Below are positions 1 to 6,840 of a stretch of DNA of 21,853 bases, piece after piece. The DNA comes from Paraliomyxa sp041600735 (GTDB lineage Bacteria > Myxococcota_A > Polyangia > Nannocystales > Nannocystaceae). The DNA lies in assembly GCA_041600735.1 (NCBI GenBank), contig JBFIJN010000088.1, positions 1 through 21,853 of the forward strand, given 5' to 3'. Each line of letters starts with the position of its first letter. Positions within the stretch are counted from its first letter, which is position 1. Both the position numbers and the translations under genes were made by a program. Below the pieces are notes generated by a model. That model was not told the origin of the DNA. It made no database searches and worked only from the letters and a program-made list of their open reading frames with translations.

Positions 1-2
1 GG

Positions 3-416
3 GCCCGATTCCTCATCGCTCGCGACGATGCCGCCCTCGAGCCGCTCGCCTCGGAGAGCCCCATCATGCACCTCGCCAAGCAGACCCTCGAAGAGCTCTC
101 ACAGGACCCCGAGACCCGTCGGCTCGCGCGCGAGCGAGCCGATGCGATCAAGCTCTACGAGATGGAGCTGGCCGCCAGTCGAGCCCAAGCGCTCGCCGAA
201 GGTCACGCCGAAGGTGAAGCCCAAGGCGAAGCCCGCGGTCGCGCCGAAGGCGAAGCCCGTGGTCGCGCCGCGCTCTTGCTCAAGCAGCTCACCTTGCGCT
301 TCGGGCCGCCTTCGCAGGAGACCCGAGCACGAGTCGAAACGGCGACGATCGAGCAGCTCGACGCCTGGGCCGAGCGAGTCTTGACGCAAGGGTCCCTCGA
401 CGAGGTGCTCGGGTAG
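3..416 (+). CDS. C-terminal part of Rpn-family/DUF4351 protein (5' end outside window)
   Basis: The frame is open from the left edge to TAG at 414-416, so only the last 137 codons are visible. An internal ATG at 66 is probably not the true start. The visible protein has a charged helical stretch, a linker rich in EGEARGRA-type repeats (about residues 61-89), and a C-terminal module (LKQLTLRFGPPSQETR, then a WAERVL segment). That module resembles the DUF4351 domain found at the C-terminus of many recombination-promoting nuclease (Rpn, PD-(D/E)XK transposase-like) proteins. The nuclease core would lie upstream and is not seen, so activity cannot be judged. A near-identical, 5'-truncated copy lies at 4076-4456. 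The family name rests on recalled motif similarity; the duplication is directly visible. Confidence 0.7.
   Translation, partial: ARFLIARDDAALEPLASESPIMHLAKQTLEELSQDPETRRLARERADAIKLYEMELAASRAQALAEGHAEGEAQGEARGRAEGEARGRAALLLKQLTLRFGPPSQETRARVETATIEQLDAWAERVLTQGSLDEVLG
190..267 (+). repeat. Imperfect in-frame repeats encoding the EGEARGRA linker
   Basis: Units of about 24 bases built on gaaggcgaagcccgcggtcg occur in tandem inside the DUF4351 gene. They encode alternating AEG, GEA and RGRA blocks, probably a charged helix linking the missing nuclease part to the DUF4351 module. The second copy of the gene (4154-4456) has a contracted version, so its protein is 16 residues shorter from the same Met (100 versus 116). 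This fits unit loss by slippage. Confidence 0.6.
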
Positions 417-551
417 CAGAGGTCTGCACCGGGGTCGTCAGGCCTTCGGGTGCGTGCCATCAGCGAGTCCGTGAGCGCTGCTGCGCCATCGAGCTACGCC
501 GTGGACGCTCGGGTAGGCGCGCGAGTGGTTTCTCGGGCGTCGCGACGGAAA

Positions 552-600
552 CCGCTCGAAGCGGCCATGAGAGCGTCGAGGCCTCGGTGAGCGAGGCTTC
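552..600 (+). promoter_or_regulatory. Conserved leader hairpins upstream of first cysteine-rich gene
   Basis: Two inverted repeats lie in the 5' leader. The first, at 552-564, is CCGCT-CGA-AGCGG. The second, at 578-600, has a nine-pair stem: GAGGCCTCG, loop GTGAG, CGAGGCTTC, with one G-T wobble. It ends 27 bases before the ATG. The same second hairpin occurs before the other two copies (1839-1861 and 4601-4623), with base changes that keep pairing in the two intact genes. There is no T-run, so it does not look like a terminator. A role in translation control or mRNA stability is inferred. The rest of 417-551 shows no gene. Confidence 0.5.
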
Positions 601-627
601 GCCCCAATCTCGCAGCGGATCCCCGAC

Positions 628-1776
628 ATGAATCTCCAACACGGACTGACCCTCTTGACCTTCACCTTGACCACGCTGGCTGGCGCTAGCGTGGCTAGCG
701 CCGCCACCGCCAACTGCACGAGTCGCGACGGCACCTGCGATGTCAGCAACGACGGCTTCGACTGGATCGACTGCATGTGTGCCGACGGTAGCGGCATCAA
801 CTTCGGCGGTCTGAACGAGTGGGCGGGGCTCTCGGAAGCGGAGCTCCAGCCGATCTGCGAAGAGCAGCTCGCCGAGTACTGTGGGCCGTTCGTCCCGCCC
901 GACGAGTTCGAGTGCCTCAACGTCCTAGGCAGCTGCACCATCTCCAACAACCCCGAAGACTCGGTCGAGTGCGAGTGCTACGACGGCAGCACCGGCGGGG
1001 TCGCCGGCGGCAATGCGTGGGCCGACTACTCCTTCGAGCAGCTGTTCGCCGAGTGCGGAGCGCAGCTGGGGATGTACTGCGAGCCGCCGCGCATGAGCCT
1101 CGAGTGCAGCAACACCAACGGCGAGTGCACCCTCTCCAACGTTCCCGCCGACTTCCTCACGTGCCAGTGCTACGGTGGCGGCGGGTCGAGCATGTCTGGA
1201 GGCAACGCGTGGGCCGGCCACTCGGAGCTAGAGCTCCACGGCGAGTGCGGCATTCAGCTCGTGGACAGCTGCGGAGGGCCCCTGCCTCCGCCTCCCTGGC
1301 TCGAATGTAGCAGCGGCCTCGGCTCGTGCAGCATCGACAACCACCCCGCGTCATCGCTCGAGTGCACTTGTGCGGACGGAGAGATGTTCTCGGGCGGTGA
1401 GGGCAAGGACTGGTCCGGGCTCTCCAACGACGAGCTCTTCACCCTGTGCGAGGCGGAGCTCTACGAGGGCTGCGCCGTGGAGGGAGGGTCCGACACCGGC
1501 GACACTGGCTCGACGACCTCCGGCGACTCGACCGGCGTGCCCGGCACGGACACTGCGCTCGACGGCTCCAGCACCGAGGGCTCCGACGGCCCGCCCCCGT
1601 CGAACACCACGGGCGACGACACCACCGGGAGCGGCCCCAACGACGGAGATGGCGGGGCTGTCGACGGCGAGGGCGGCGGCTGCAGCTGCTCCGCCAACGA
1701 CTCGTCGAGGCCGGGGTGGGCGCTCGCGCTACTCGGCCTCGTGGGCCTGACCAGGCGGCGACGTCGAGCTGCGTAG
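628..1776 (+). CDS. Secreted protein with four six-cysteine repeats and MYXO-CTERM-like tail (copy 1)
   Basis: This 382-residue protein starts at ATG 628 with a signal peptide of about 25 residues (cleavage near SVASA-A). Four tandem repeats follow, with cysteines at 30/37/49/51/77/85, 96/103/115/117/143/151, 160/167/179/181/207/215 and 227/234/246/248/274/282. The spacing is identical in every repeat, and a Trp lies 14 residues after the fourth Cys (65, 131, 195, 262). A Ser/Thr/Gly/Asp-rich spacer (about 284-350) leads to a Cys-Ser-Cys motif (352-354), a short hydrophobic helix (GWALALLGLVGL) and an Arg cluster. That is the tripartite plan of MYXO-CTERM sorting signals. Export and surface anchoring are therefore inferred; function is unknown. 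Six cysteines per repeat suggest three disulfides. No strong Shine-Dalgarno is visible before the start. A close paralogue follows after 108 bases. Confidence 0.9.
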   Translation: MNLQHGLTLLTFTLTTLAGASVASAATANCTSRDGTCDVSNDGFDWIDCMCADGSGINFGGLNEWAGLSEAELQPICEEQLAEYCGPFVPPDEFECLNVLGSCTISNNPEDSVECECYDGSTGGVAGGNAWADYSFEQLFAECGAQLGMYCEPPRMSLECSNTNGECTLSNVPADFLTCQCYGGGGSSMSGGNAWAGHSELELHGECGIQLVDSCGGPLPPPPWLECSSGLGSCSIDNHPASSLECTCADGEMFSGGEGKDWSGLSNDELFTLCEAELYEGCAVEGGSDTGDTGSTTSGDSTGVPGTDTALDGSSTEGSDGPPPSNTTGDDTTGSGPNDGDGGAVDGEGGGCSCSANDSSRPGWALALLGLVGLTRRRRRAA

Positions 1777-1838
1777 GCCGGCGAGAATTTTCTCGGCCGT
1801 CGTGAAGGAAGCGGCTCGAAGCGGAGATGAAAGGAGCC

Positions 1839-1861
1839 GAGGTCTCGGTGCGCGAGGCCTC
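1839..1861 (+). promoter_or_regulatory. Conserved leader hairpin upstream of second cysteine-rich gene
   Basis: The stem is GAGGTCTCG (1839-1847), loop GTGCG, CGAGGCCTC (1853-1861): nine pairs with one T-G wobble, ending 23 bases before the ATG at 1885. It matches the 578-600 hairpin in position and fold, while the wobble has moved to another pair. The whole spacer 1777-1884 is homologous to the leader of copy 1, so it belongs to the duplicated unit. Confidence 0.5.
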
Positions 1862-1884
1862 GCCCCCTCTCGCGGATCACCACC

Positions 1885-3051
1885 ATGAATCTCCAACACC
1901 GACTGGGCCTCCTCGCCTTCACCCTGACCAGCCTAGCCGGCGCCAGCGTGGCGAGCGCCGCCACCGCCAACTGCATGAGCGCAGACGGTACCTGTGAGGT
2001 CAGCAACGACGGCTTCGACTGGCTCGAGTGCATGTGCGCCGACGGGAGCGGCGGCGGCGGCGGCGGCGGAAACGCGTGGGCAGGGCTCTCGGAAGCGGAG
2101 CTCCAGCCGATCTGCGAAGAGCAGCTCGCCAACTTCTGTGGGCCGTTCGTCCCGCCCGACTACGTCGAGTGCTACGACTTCCTGGGCTACTGCATCATCG
2201 ACAACGAGCCCGAAGACTCGCTCGAGTGCGAGTGCTACGACGGCAGCAGCGGAGGGGTCGCCGGCGGCATGGCCTGGGCCGGCTACTCCGACATGCAGCT
2301 GCTCACCGAGTGCGAGGCGCAGCTCGAGATGTACTGCGTGCCGCCGCCCATGAGCCTCGTGTGCAGCAACACCAACGGCGAGTGCACCATCGCCAACGTG
2401 CCCTCCGATTTCCTCGTGTGCGAGTGCAACAATGGCGACGGGGGCGCCCAGGGCGGAGGCAACGCGTGGGCCGGCTACTCCGAGCTGGAGCTCCACGGCG
2501 AGTGCGGCAATCAGCTCGTGAGCCTCTGCGGAGGCCCCCCGCCGCCCCCTCCCTGGCTCGAATGTAGCAGCGGCCTCGGCTCGTGCACCATCGACAACCA
2601 CCCCGAGTCATGGCTCGAGTGCACCTGCGCGGACGGAGAGATGTTCTCGGGCGGTGACGGCAAGGACTGGTCGGGGCTCTCCGAAGACGAGCTCTTCACG
2701 ATGTGCGAGGTGGAGCTCTACGAGGGCTGCGGCGTGGGGGGAGGATCCACGGGCGACACTGGCTCGACGACGTCCGGCGACTCGACCGGCGTGCCCGGCA
2801 CGGACACGGGGCTCGACGGCTCCAGCACCGAGGGCTCCGGCGGCCCGCCCCCGTCGACCACCACGGGCGACGACACCACCGGGAGCGGCTCCGACGACGG
2901 AGGTGGCGGGGCTGTCGACGGCGAGGGCGGCGGCTGCAGCTGCACCGCCAACGACTCGTCGAGGCCGGGGTGGGCGCTCGCGCTGTTCGGCCTCGTGGGC
3001 CTGACCAGGCGGCGGCGTCGAGCTGCGCTCGCGCGTGTACGCACGCCGTAG
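1885..3051 (+). CDS. Secreted protein with four six-cysteine repeats and MYXO-CTERM-like tail (copy 2)
   Basis: This 388-residue paralogue of the 628-1776 product has the same signal peptide plan and 24 repeat cysteines at exactly the same positions (30 to 282). The first repeat carries a Gly run (about 56-62), and the third and fourth repeats are joined by a Pro run (219-223). The Thr/Ser/Gly spacer and Cys-Ser-Cys (351-353), hydrophobic and Arg-cluster tail are kept. The stop codon that ends copy 1 just after the Arg cluster is lost here, so the protein gains the extra tail LARVRTP. The stop at 3049-3051 lies two bases from the stop of the convergent pseudouridine synthase gene. Conserved cysteine spacing despite many substitutions argues that both genes are under purifying selection. 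Function is unknown. Confidence 0.9.
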   Translation: MNLQHRLGLLAFTLTSLAGASVASAATANCMSADGTCEVSNDGFDWLECMCADGSGGGGGGGNAWAGLSEAELQPICEEQLANFCGPFVPPDYVECYDFLGYCIIDNEPEDSLECECYDGSSGGVAGGMAWAGYSDMQLLTECEAQLEMYCVPPPMSLVCSNTNGECTIANVPSDFLVCECNNGDGGAQGGGNAWAGYSELELHGECGNQLVSLCGGPPPPPPWLECSSGLGSCTIDNHPESWLECTCADGEMFSGGDGKDWSGLSEDELFTMCEVELYEGCGVGGGSTGDTGSTTSGDSTGVPGTDTGLDGSSTEGSGGPPPSTTTGDDTTGSGSDDGGGGAVDGEGGGCSCTANDSSRPGWALALFGLVGLTRRRRRAALARVRTP

Positions 3052-3053
3052 CG

Positions 3054-3995
3054 TCACCCGGGGAGCCGTGCGAGCGCGGCCCAGCTGCGCTCCATGTCCT
3101 CGGGCACGGCCGCCTTGAACACCCGCCGTCGGCCATCGCGGTGATCGAGCTCGAGGCGCGCCGCATGCAGCAGCGGCCGTGCCTCGGCGGGCCAGGCGTC
3201 CTCGCGTGGCCCGCCGTAGACGTCGTCGAACACCAGCGGATGCCCGAGCGCAGCCAGGTGCACGCGGATCTGGTGCTTGCGCCCAGAGTGCAGCGAAATG
3301 TCCAGGCGCGTCGCCGCGGCGGTGCTGACGAGCGCCCGCCAGTCGGTCCGCGAGGGCTTGCCCGCCGCGCCGATGGACACCGGGCGCTCGTCGGGGGTCT
3401 CGATCGGCAGCTCGATGCGCCCCTCGCCCTCGAGCCGCCCGTGTACGATCGCCACGTACGCCTTGGTGGTCGTGCGCGCGGCGAACTGTCGCGTATAGAA
3501 GTCGATCAGCGCACGCCGCTTGGCCAGCGCCACCACGCCGCTGGTGGTGCGGTCGAGCCGATGCAGCACCCCCGGCTCCACTCGCGGATCGGGACGCTCG
3601 TGAGCATAGTAGTGCTGCACGCGACGCAGCAGGTTGCGGTGCTGACACGTCGACGACGGGTGCACCGCCAGATCGCCCGCCTTGTTCACCACCACGAGGT
3701 CTTCGTCCTCGTAGAGGACCTCGAGCGGGATCGTCGAGAGATCGAGCTCGGCATCGGGCGCTCGCGGCACCACGAGCGCCACCACGTCGCCTGCCGCCAA
3801 GCGATGGGCCTTCTTCACGCGCCGCCCGTTCACCGCGACTGCGCCCGCAGCCAGCAGCTCGCTCAGCGAGCGCCGCGATCGCCAGTGCAGCGCCTGGGCG
3901 AGGAACGCATCCAGCCGCAGCCACGCGTGCTCGGGCGCCACCGTGAGGCTCACCGTATGCGTCGCCGCTTCCACCCGCGACCCATGATAGGCCAA
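3054..3995 (-). CDS. RluA-family pseudouridine synthase
   Basis: The product is a 313-residue enzyme expected to isomerise uridine to pseudouridine in rRNA or tRNA. An N-terminal S4-like RNA-binding region (about 22-80, with LRLDAFLAQAL and VNGRRV) precedes the catalytic domain. The family signature HRLDRTTSGV is at 145-154, with the catalytic Asp at 148. KAYVAIVHG (178-186) and GRKHQIRVH (238-246) are further RluA-class motifs. The exact target (RluA, RluC, RluD or another) cannot be assigned from sequence alone. The start is uncertain: TTG at 3995 gives the longest form, while GTG at 3974 would begin at residue 8 and lies inside a 17-base repeat shared with the start of trmO. The gene converges on copy 2 of the cysteine-rich genes and separates it from the second DUF4351/cysteine-rich block. 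Confidence 0.9.
   Translation of the reverse strand: MAYHGSRVEAATHTVSLTVAPEHAWLRLDAFLAQALHWRSRRSLSELLAAGAVAVNGRRVKKAHRLAAGDVVALVVPRAPDAELDLSTIPLEVLYEDEDLVVVNKAGDLAVHPSSTCQHRNLLRRVQHYYAHERPDPRVEPGVLHRLDRTTSGVVALAKRRALIDFYTRQFAARTTTKAYVAIVHGRLEGEGRIELPIETPDERPVSIGAAGKPSRTDWRALVSTAAATRLDISLHSGRKHQIRVHLAALGHPLVFDDVYGGPREDAWPAEARPLLHAARLELDHRDGRRRVFKAAVPEDMERSWAALARLPG
3974..3990. repeat. 17-bp direct repeat, left copy
   Basis: The bases cccgcgacccatgatag recur exactly at 4937-4953, 963 bases away. This copy overlaps the 5' end of the pseudouridine synthase gene; the other covers the ATG of trmO. Between them lie the truncated DUF4351 copy and the deleted cysteine-rich copy. The arrangement resembles a duplication made when the block was inserted or rearranged, but weak similarity for a further 17 bases (11 matches) also allows an older, larger duplication. 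Confidence 0.7.
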
Positions 3996-4075
3996 GATTC
4001 GGTGGCCACCGGAACTGCGCCTTGCCCTCGCAGCGCAGCTGCGTATTCGTCGAGCCCTAGCCCCGCTATCATGGC

Positions 4076-4456
4076 GGAGTCGAGCGCTGGGCCCGATTCC
4101 TCATCGCTCGCGACGATGCCGCCCTCGAGCCGCTCGCCTCGGAGAGCCCCATCATGCACCTCGCCAAGCAGACCCTCGAAGAGCTCTCACAGGACCCCGA
4201 GACCCGTCGGCTCGCCCGCGAGCGAGCCGATGCGATCAAGCTCTACGAGATGGAGCTGGCCGCCAGTCAGGCCGAAGCTCGCGCCGAAGGCGAAGCCCAT
4301 GGTCGGGCCGCGCTCCTGCTCAAGCAGCTCACCTTGCGCTTCGGGCCGCCTTCGCAGGAGACCCGAGCGCGAGTCGAAGCGGCGACGATCGAGCAGCTCG
4401 ACGTCTGGGCCGAGCGAGTCTTGACGCAAGGGTCCCTCGACGGGGTGCTCGGGTAG
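4076..4456 (+). pseudogene. 5'-truncated second copy of the DUF4351/Rpn-type gene
   Basis: From about 4089 to the TAG at 4454-4456 this is nearly identical to bases 1-416, apart from the contracted linker repeat (16 codons fewer). Upstream the homologous frame runs only to a stop at 4058-4060, with no start codon between, so the nuclease part of the family is missing. An ATG at 4154, preceded by GGAGAG, could still express a 100-residue fragment carrying the DUF4351-like module. It is best read as a duplicated remnant. The downstream sequence is again a cysteine-rich gene leader, as after the first copy. Confidence 0.7.
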
Positions 4457-4539
4457 CCGACGCTCTCCACTCACGCATTCCGGCAAGTCCCTGAGGGCTG
4501 CGGCTACCACCACGAGCGCATCGGCGAGCTCTCGGTAGG

Positions 4540-4934
4540 CGCGCGCGAAAATTTCGTGGTCGTCGTGAAGGAAACCGCAGGAGGCGGAGATGAAGGAGCC
4601 GAGGTCTCGGCGCACGCGGCCTCGCCCCCCTTCTCGCGGATCACCAAGCAGCGGCCTTGGCTCGTGCAGCATCGAAACCACCCCGAGTCATGACACTGGA
4701 CTCGACGGCTCCGGCACCTCCGAGGGCGGCCCGCCCCCCTCGACCACCACGGGCGACGACACCACGGGGAGCGGCTCCGACGGGGACGGCGGGGCTGTCG
4801 ACGGCGAGGGCGGCGGCTGCAGCTGCACCGCCAACAACCCGTCGAGGCCGGGGTGGGCGCTCGCGCTGTTCGGCCTCGTGGCTCTGACCAGGCGGCGGCG
4901 TCGAGCTGCGCTCGCACGCGTACGCACGCCGTAG
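4540..4934 (+). pseudogene. Internally deleted third copy of the six-cysteine-repeat gene
   Basis: Leader sequence homologous to 1780-1882 runs to about 4646, including a hairpin at 4601-4623 with one broken pair. It then jumps straight to the fourth-repeat sequence (counterpart of about 2564). The start codon, signal peptide and three repeats (about 680 bases) are lost. A second deletion of about 190 bases joins the CCCCGAGTCATG segment to the Thr/Gly spacer, and a one-base deletion shifts the frame in between. The C-terminal tail is intact: Cys-Ser-Cys, hydrophobic helix, Arg cluster and the LARVRTP extension, ending with TAG at 4932-4934. That extension shows it derives from copy 2, not copy 1. 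An open frame from ATG 4590 exists but has no signal peptide, so a functional product is unlikely. Confidence 0.75.
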
Positions 4935-4936
4935 CG

Positions 4937-4953
4937 CCCGCGACCCATGATAG
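4937..4953. repeat. 17-bp direct repeat, right copy
   Basis: Exact match to 3974-3990. It begins right after the cysteine-rich remnant and contains the ATG (4947) proposed as the trmO start. Confidence 0.7.
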
Positions 4954-5498
4954 ACCAGCGCTCGATGGCCCGGCCCATCCCGCCCAAGCACTACACGGTC
5001 GATGCCGAGCTTCCCTCGCGAATCGAGCTGCAGCCGATCGGCGTGGTGCGCTCGCCTCACCAGGAACGACACGGCACCCCGCGCCAGGCGGTGCTGCGGG
5101 CCGACCCGGCGCTCCGCCCCGACGAGCGCGCCGTGCTCGAGCTCTACCCCCACGTGCTCACGCCGCACGCGGTCGACGACCTCGAGGGGTTCGAGTACGT
5201 GTGGGTGCTCGCGTGGATGCACCTCAATCACGGCTGGCGCAACAAGGTCGCGGTGCCTGGCGAGGACGGCAAGAAGACCCGCGGGCTGCTCTCCACCCGC
5301 GCACCGCACCGGCCCAACCCGATCTCGCTCTCGGCCGTGCGGCTGCTGCGAGTGGAGGGGCTGCGGCTGCACGTCGAGCGCTGTGATCTCCTCGACGGCA
5401 CCCCGATCGTGGACATCAAGCCCTACGTGCCCTACGCGGATGCCTTTGCCGACGCGCGGGCGGGGTGGGTCGATACTCGTGGCGTACCCGAGGGCTAG
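4947..5498 (+). CDS. trmO: TrmO/TsaA-family tRNA (N6-threonylcarbamoyladenosine 37) methyltransferase
   Basis: The product (183 residues from ATG 4947) matches the TsaA/UPF0066 family, whose E. coli member TrmO uses S-adenosylmethionine to methylate t6A37 in tRNA. Visible signatures are IELQPIGVVRSP (26-37), LEGFEYVWVLAW (79-90), the RPNPISLSAVRLL block (122-134) and LDGTPIVDIKPYVPYAD (149-165). The length is somewhat shorter than the E. coli enzyme, which has an extra C-terminal region; single-domain members of this size are common. ATG 4965 is an alternative start, since neither has a clear Shine-Dalgarno. The start region lies within a 17-base repeat shared with the pseudouridine synthase gene, so its original upstream context may have been replaced by the cysteine-rich remnant that ends 12 bases before. 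It converges with the small membrane protein gene downstream. Confidence 0.88.
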   Translation: MIDQRSMARPIPPKHYTVDAELPSRIELQPIGVVRSPHQERHGTPRQAVLRADPALRPDERAVLELYPHVLTPHAVDDLEGFEYVWVLAWMHLNHGWRNKVAVPGEDGKKTRGLLSTRAPHRPNPISLSAVRLLRVEGLRLHVERCDLLDGTPIVDIKPYVPYADAFADARAGWVDTRGVPEG

Positions 5499-5507
5499 CG
5501 CGAGCGC

Positions 5508-5747
5508 TCACACGAGCGTGAGCAGATCGAGCAGCATCGGCCCTACGATCGCCACGGCGATGCCGGCTCCGATCGTGATCACGATCATCAAGGGGGGCGC
5601 CAGCTCGTAGCCCGAGACGCTGAGCACCGTGAAGGTCAGGCCCGCGCCCACTAGGCCCCAGAGCAGCCGCCAGCCGAGCTTCGTGTTGGAGTCCTGCTTG
5701 TCGCCCACGAGGGCATCATACACCTGCGCTCGCTCCGCCACGGTCAA
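5508..5747 (-). CDS. Small two-helix membrane protein, unknown function
   Basis: This 79-residue product has a short polar N-terminus (about 1-25) and two hydrophobic stretches (about 26-46 and 51-75) separated by a GYELAPP turn, so an inner-membrane hairpin is likely. I do not recognise the family. It follows cvfB on the same strand after 18 bases and may be cotranscribed. The start is unsure. TTG 5747 is the longest choice; GTG 5741 is possible. GTG 5723 has a GGAG nine bases upstream and would give 71 residues with both helices kept. The stop is nine bases from the convergent trmO stop. Confidence 0.65.
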   Translation of the reverse strand: MTVAERAQVYDALVGDKQDSNTKLGWRLLWGLVGAGLTFTVLSVSGYELAPPLMIVITIGAGIAVAIVGPMLLDLLTLV

Positions 5748-5765
5748 AGCGCGAGGGCCGGACTG

Positions 5766-6599
5766 CTACGCGTCGACCAAGCGGATCCCGTGCTCGTCGA
5801 TCACGATGCGCTTGGCCTTGTACAGACCACCCACGCCGCGCTTGAACGCCTTCTTGCTCATGTGGAGCGCGCGCTCGATCTCCTGCGGCGGGCTGCGATC
5901 GTGGAACGGGAGCGAGCCGCCCGCGGCCTTCAGCGCCTCGAGGATCGTCTCCTGGGCGTCTTGGATCCCGTCGAGGCCGCGGCGGGTGAGCGTGATGTCG
6001 AGGCGATTGTCGTGGCGCACCCCGCTGACGAAGCCGCGCAGCTCGGCGCCGACCAGCAGCTTGCGGTACACGTCGCTCTTGTGGATGAGCCCGCGGTGGC
6101 GCTGATCCACCACCACCTGGACTCCCGCGTCGGTGTGGCCGTACACGAGCAAGTCGACCTCGTCGCCCTGCTGCACGTCGGCGACGTCGTAGTCGAAGTG
6201 CTCCGCGACGTGGGCCGATCCCATCAGCCGCTCGCCCTTGCGATCCATGCAGACCACGACCACGTAGCTGCGGCCCTCGACCATGCGGGTGGCCTGCTGA
6301 TCGGGCGGAACGTAGAGGTCCTTGGGACAGCCCCAGTCGAGGTAGGCCCCCGCGCGCGTGACCGCCACGCAGCGCAGGTACGCAAAGTCGCCGAGGGTCG
6401 CCACGGGGACCTTGGTGGTGGCCTGGGGCGCCCCCTCGCCGTCGGTGTAGACGAACACCTCGATGCGATGGCCGATCGCCACGTCGGCTCCCGCGAGGTG
6501 GGAGGGCAAGAACAGGTTGCGATCGCCAGCGTCGAGCATGACTCCGCCGGCGACCAGCTCGACCACGCTCAGCTGATGAAAACGTCCAACTGCGATCAC
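5766..6599 (-). CDS. cvfB: CvfB/YitL-type S1-domain RNA-binding protein
   Basis: The product is similar in plan to CvfB, a protein of tandem S1-like OB folds and a C-terminal winged helix that binds RNA and affects virulence-factor expression in Staphylococcus. Its role here is unknown. The first OB fold opens with IAVGRFHQLSVV, the middle S1-like parts include DWGCPKDLYVPP and GLIHKSDVYRKL, and the end (FHDRSPPQEIERALHMSKKAFKRGVGGLYK) is the typical winged helix. I prefer GTG 6599: an AGGAG lies nine bases upstream, and family members start a few residues before the G-R/K pair. An ATG at 6608 directly abuts that AGGAG, too close to use it. The protein has 277 residues from the GTG. It is divergent from the lipoprotein operon across 6600-6840, where I see no convincing promoter. 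Confidence 0.85.
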   Translation of the reverse strand: MIAVGRFHQLSVVELVAGGVMLDAGDRNLFLPSHLAGADVAIGHRIEVFVYTDGEGAPQATTKVPVATLGDFAYLRCVAVTRAGAYLDWGCPKDLYVPPDQQATRMVEGRSYVVVVCMDRKGERLMGSAHVAEHFDYDVADVQQGDEVDLLVYGHTDAGVQVVVDQRHRGLIHKSDVYRKLLVGAELRGFVSGVRHDNRLDITLTRRGLDGIQDAQETILEALKAAGGSLPFHDRSPPQEIERALHMSKKAFKRGVGGLYKAKRIVIDEHGIRLVDA

Positions 6600-6840
6600 G
6601 CTCGCCATCTCCTGGCGCGGGCAGGGTACGTCCGATCACGAGCCTCGGGCCAGCGCGAGGCCCCCGCGGACGCACCGCGACATCCTCGTCGTGAGGGGGC
6701 GTTGGAAGCCTCGATTCTGCACATTGCGCCATCTGCGCATGCGATCACGATGGAGCTGACGGGGCCTCCTCTGCCTTTCATGCGGGCGCGGCAGCCCCCG
6801 CACCTTGTGGGACACGGTGCCGACTGCTAGGGCTAGTGCG

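Noticed and set aside
2703..4424. 573-codon plus-strand frame across copy 2, the pseudouridine synthase and the DUF4351 remnant.
   Set aside because: It crosses three better-supported features in the wrong frame and has Arg-rich low-complexity composition.
3974..4953. The bracketed block considered as an insertion sequence.
   Set aside because: No transposase and no terminal inverted repeats are visible; 17 bases is also long for a target duplication.
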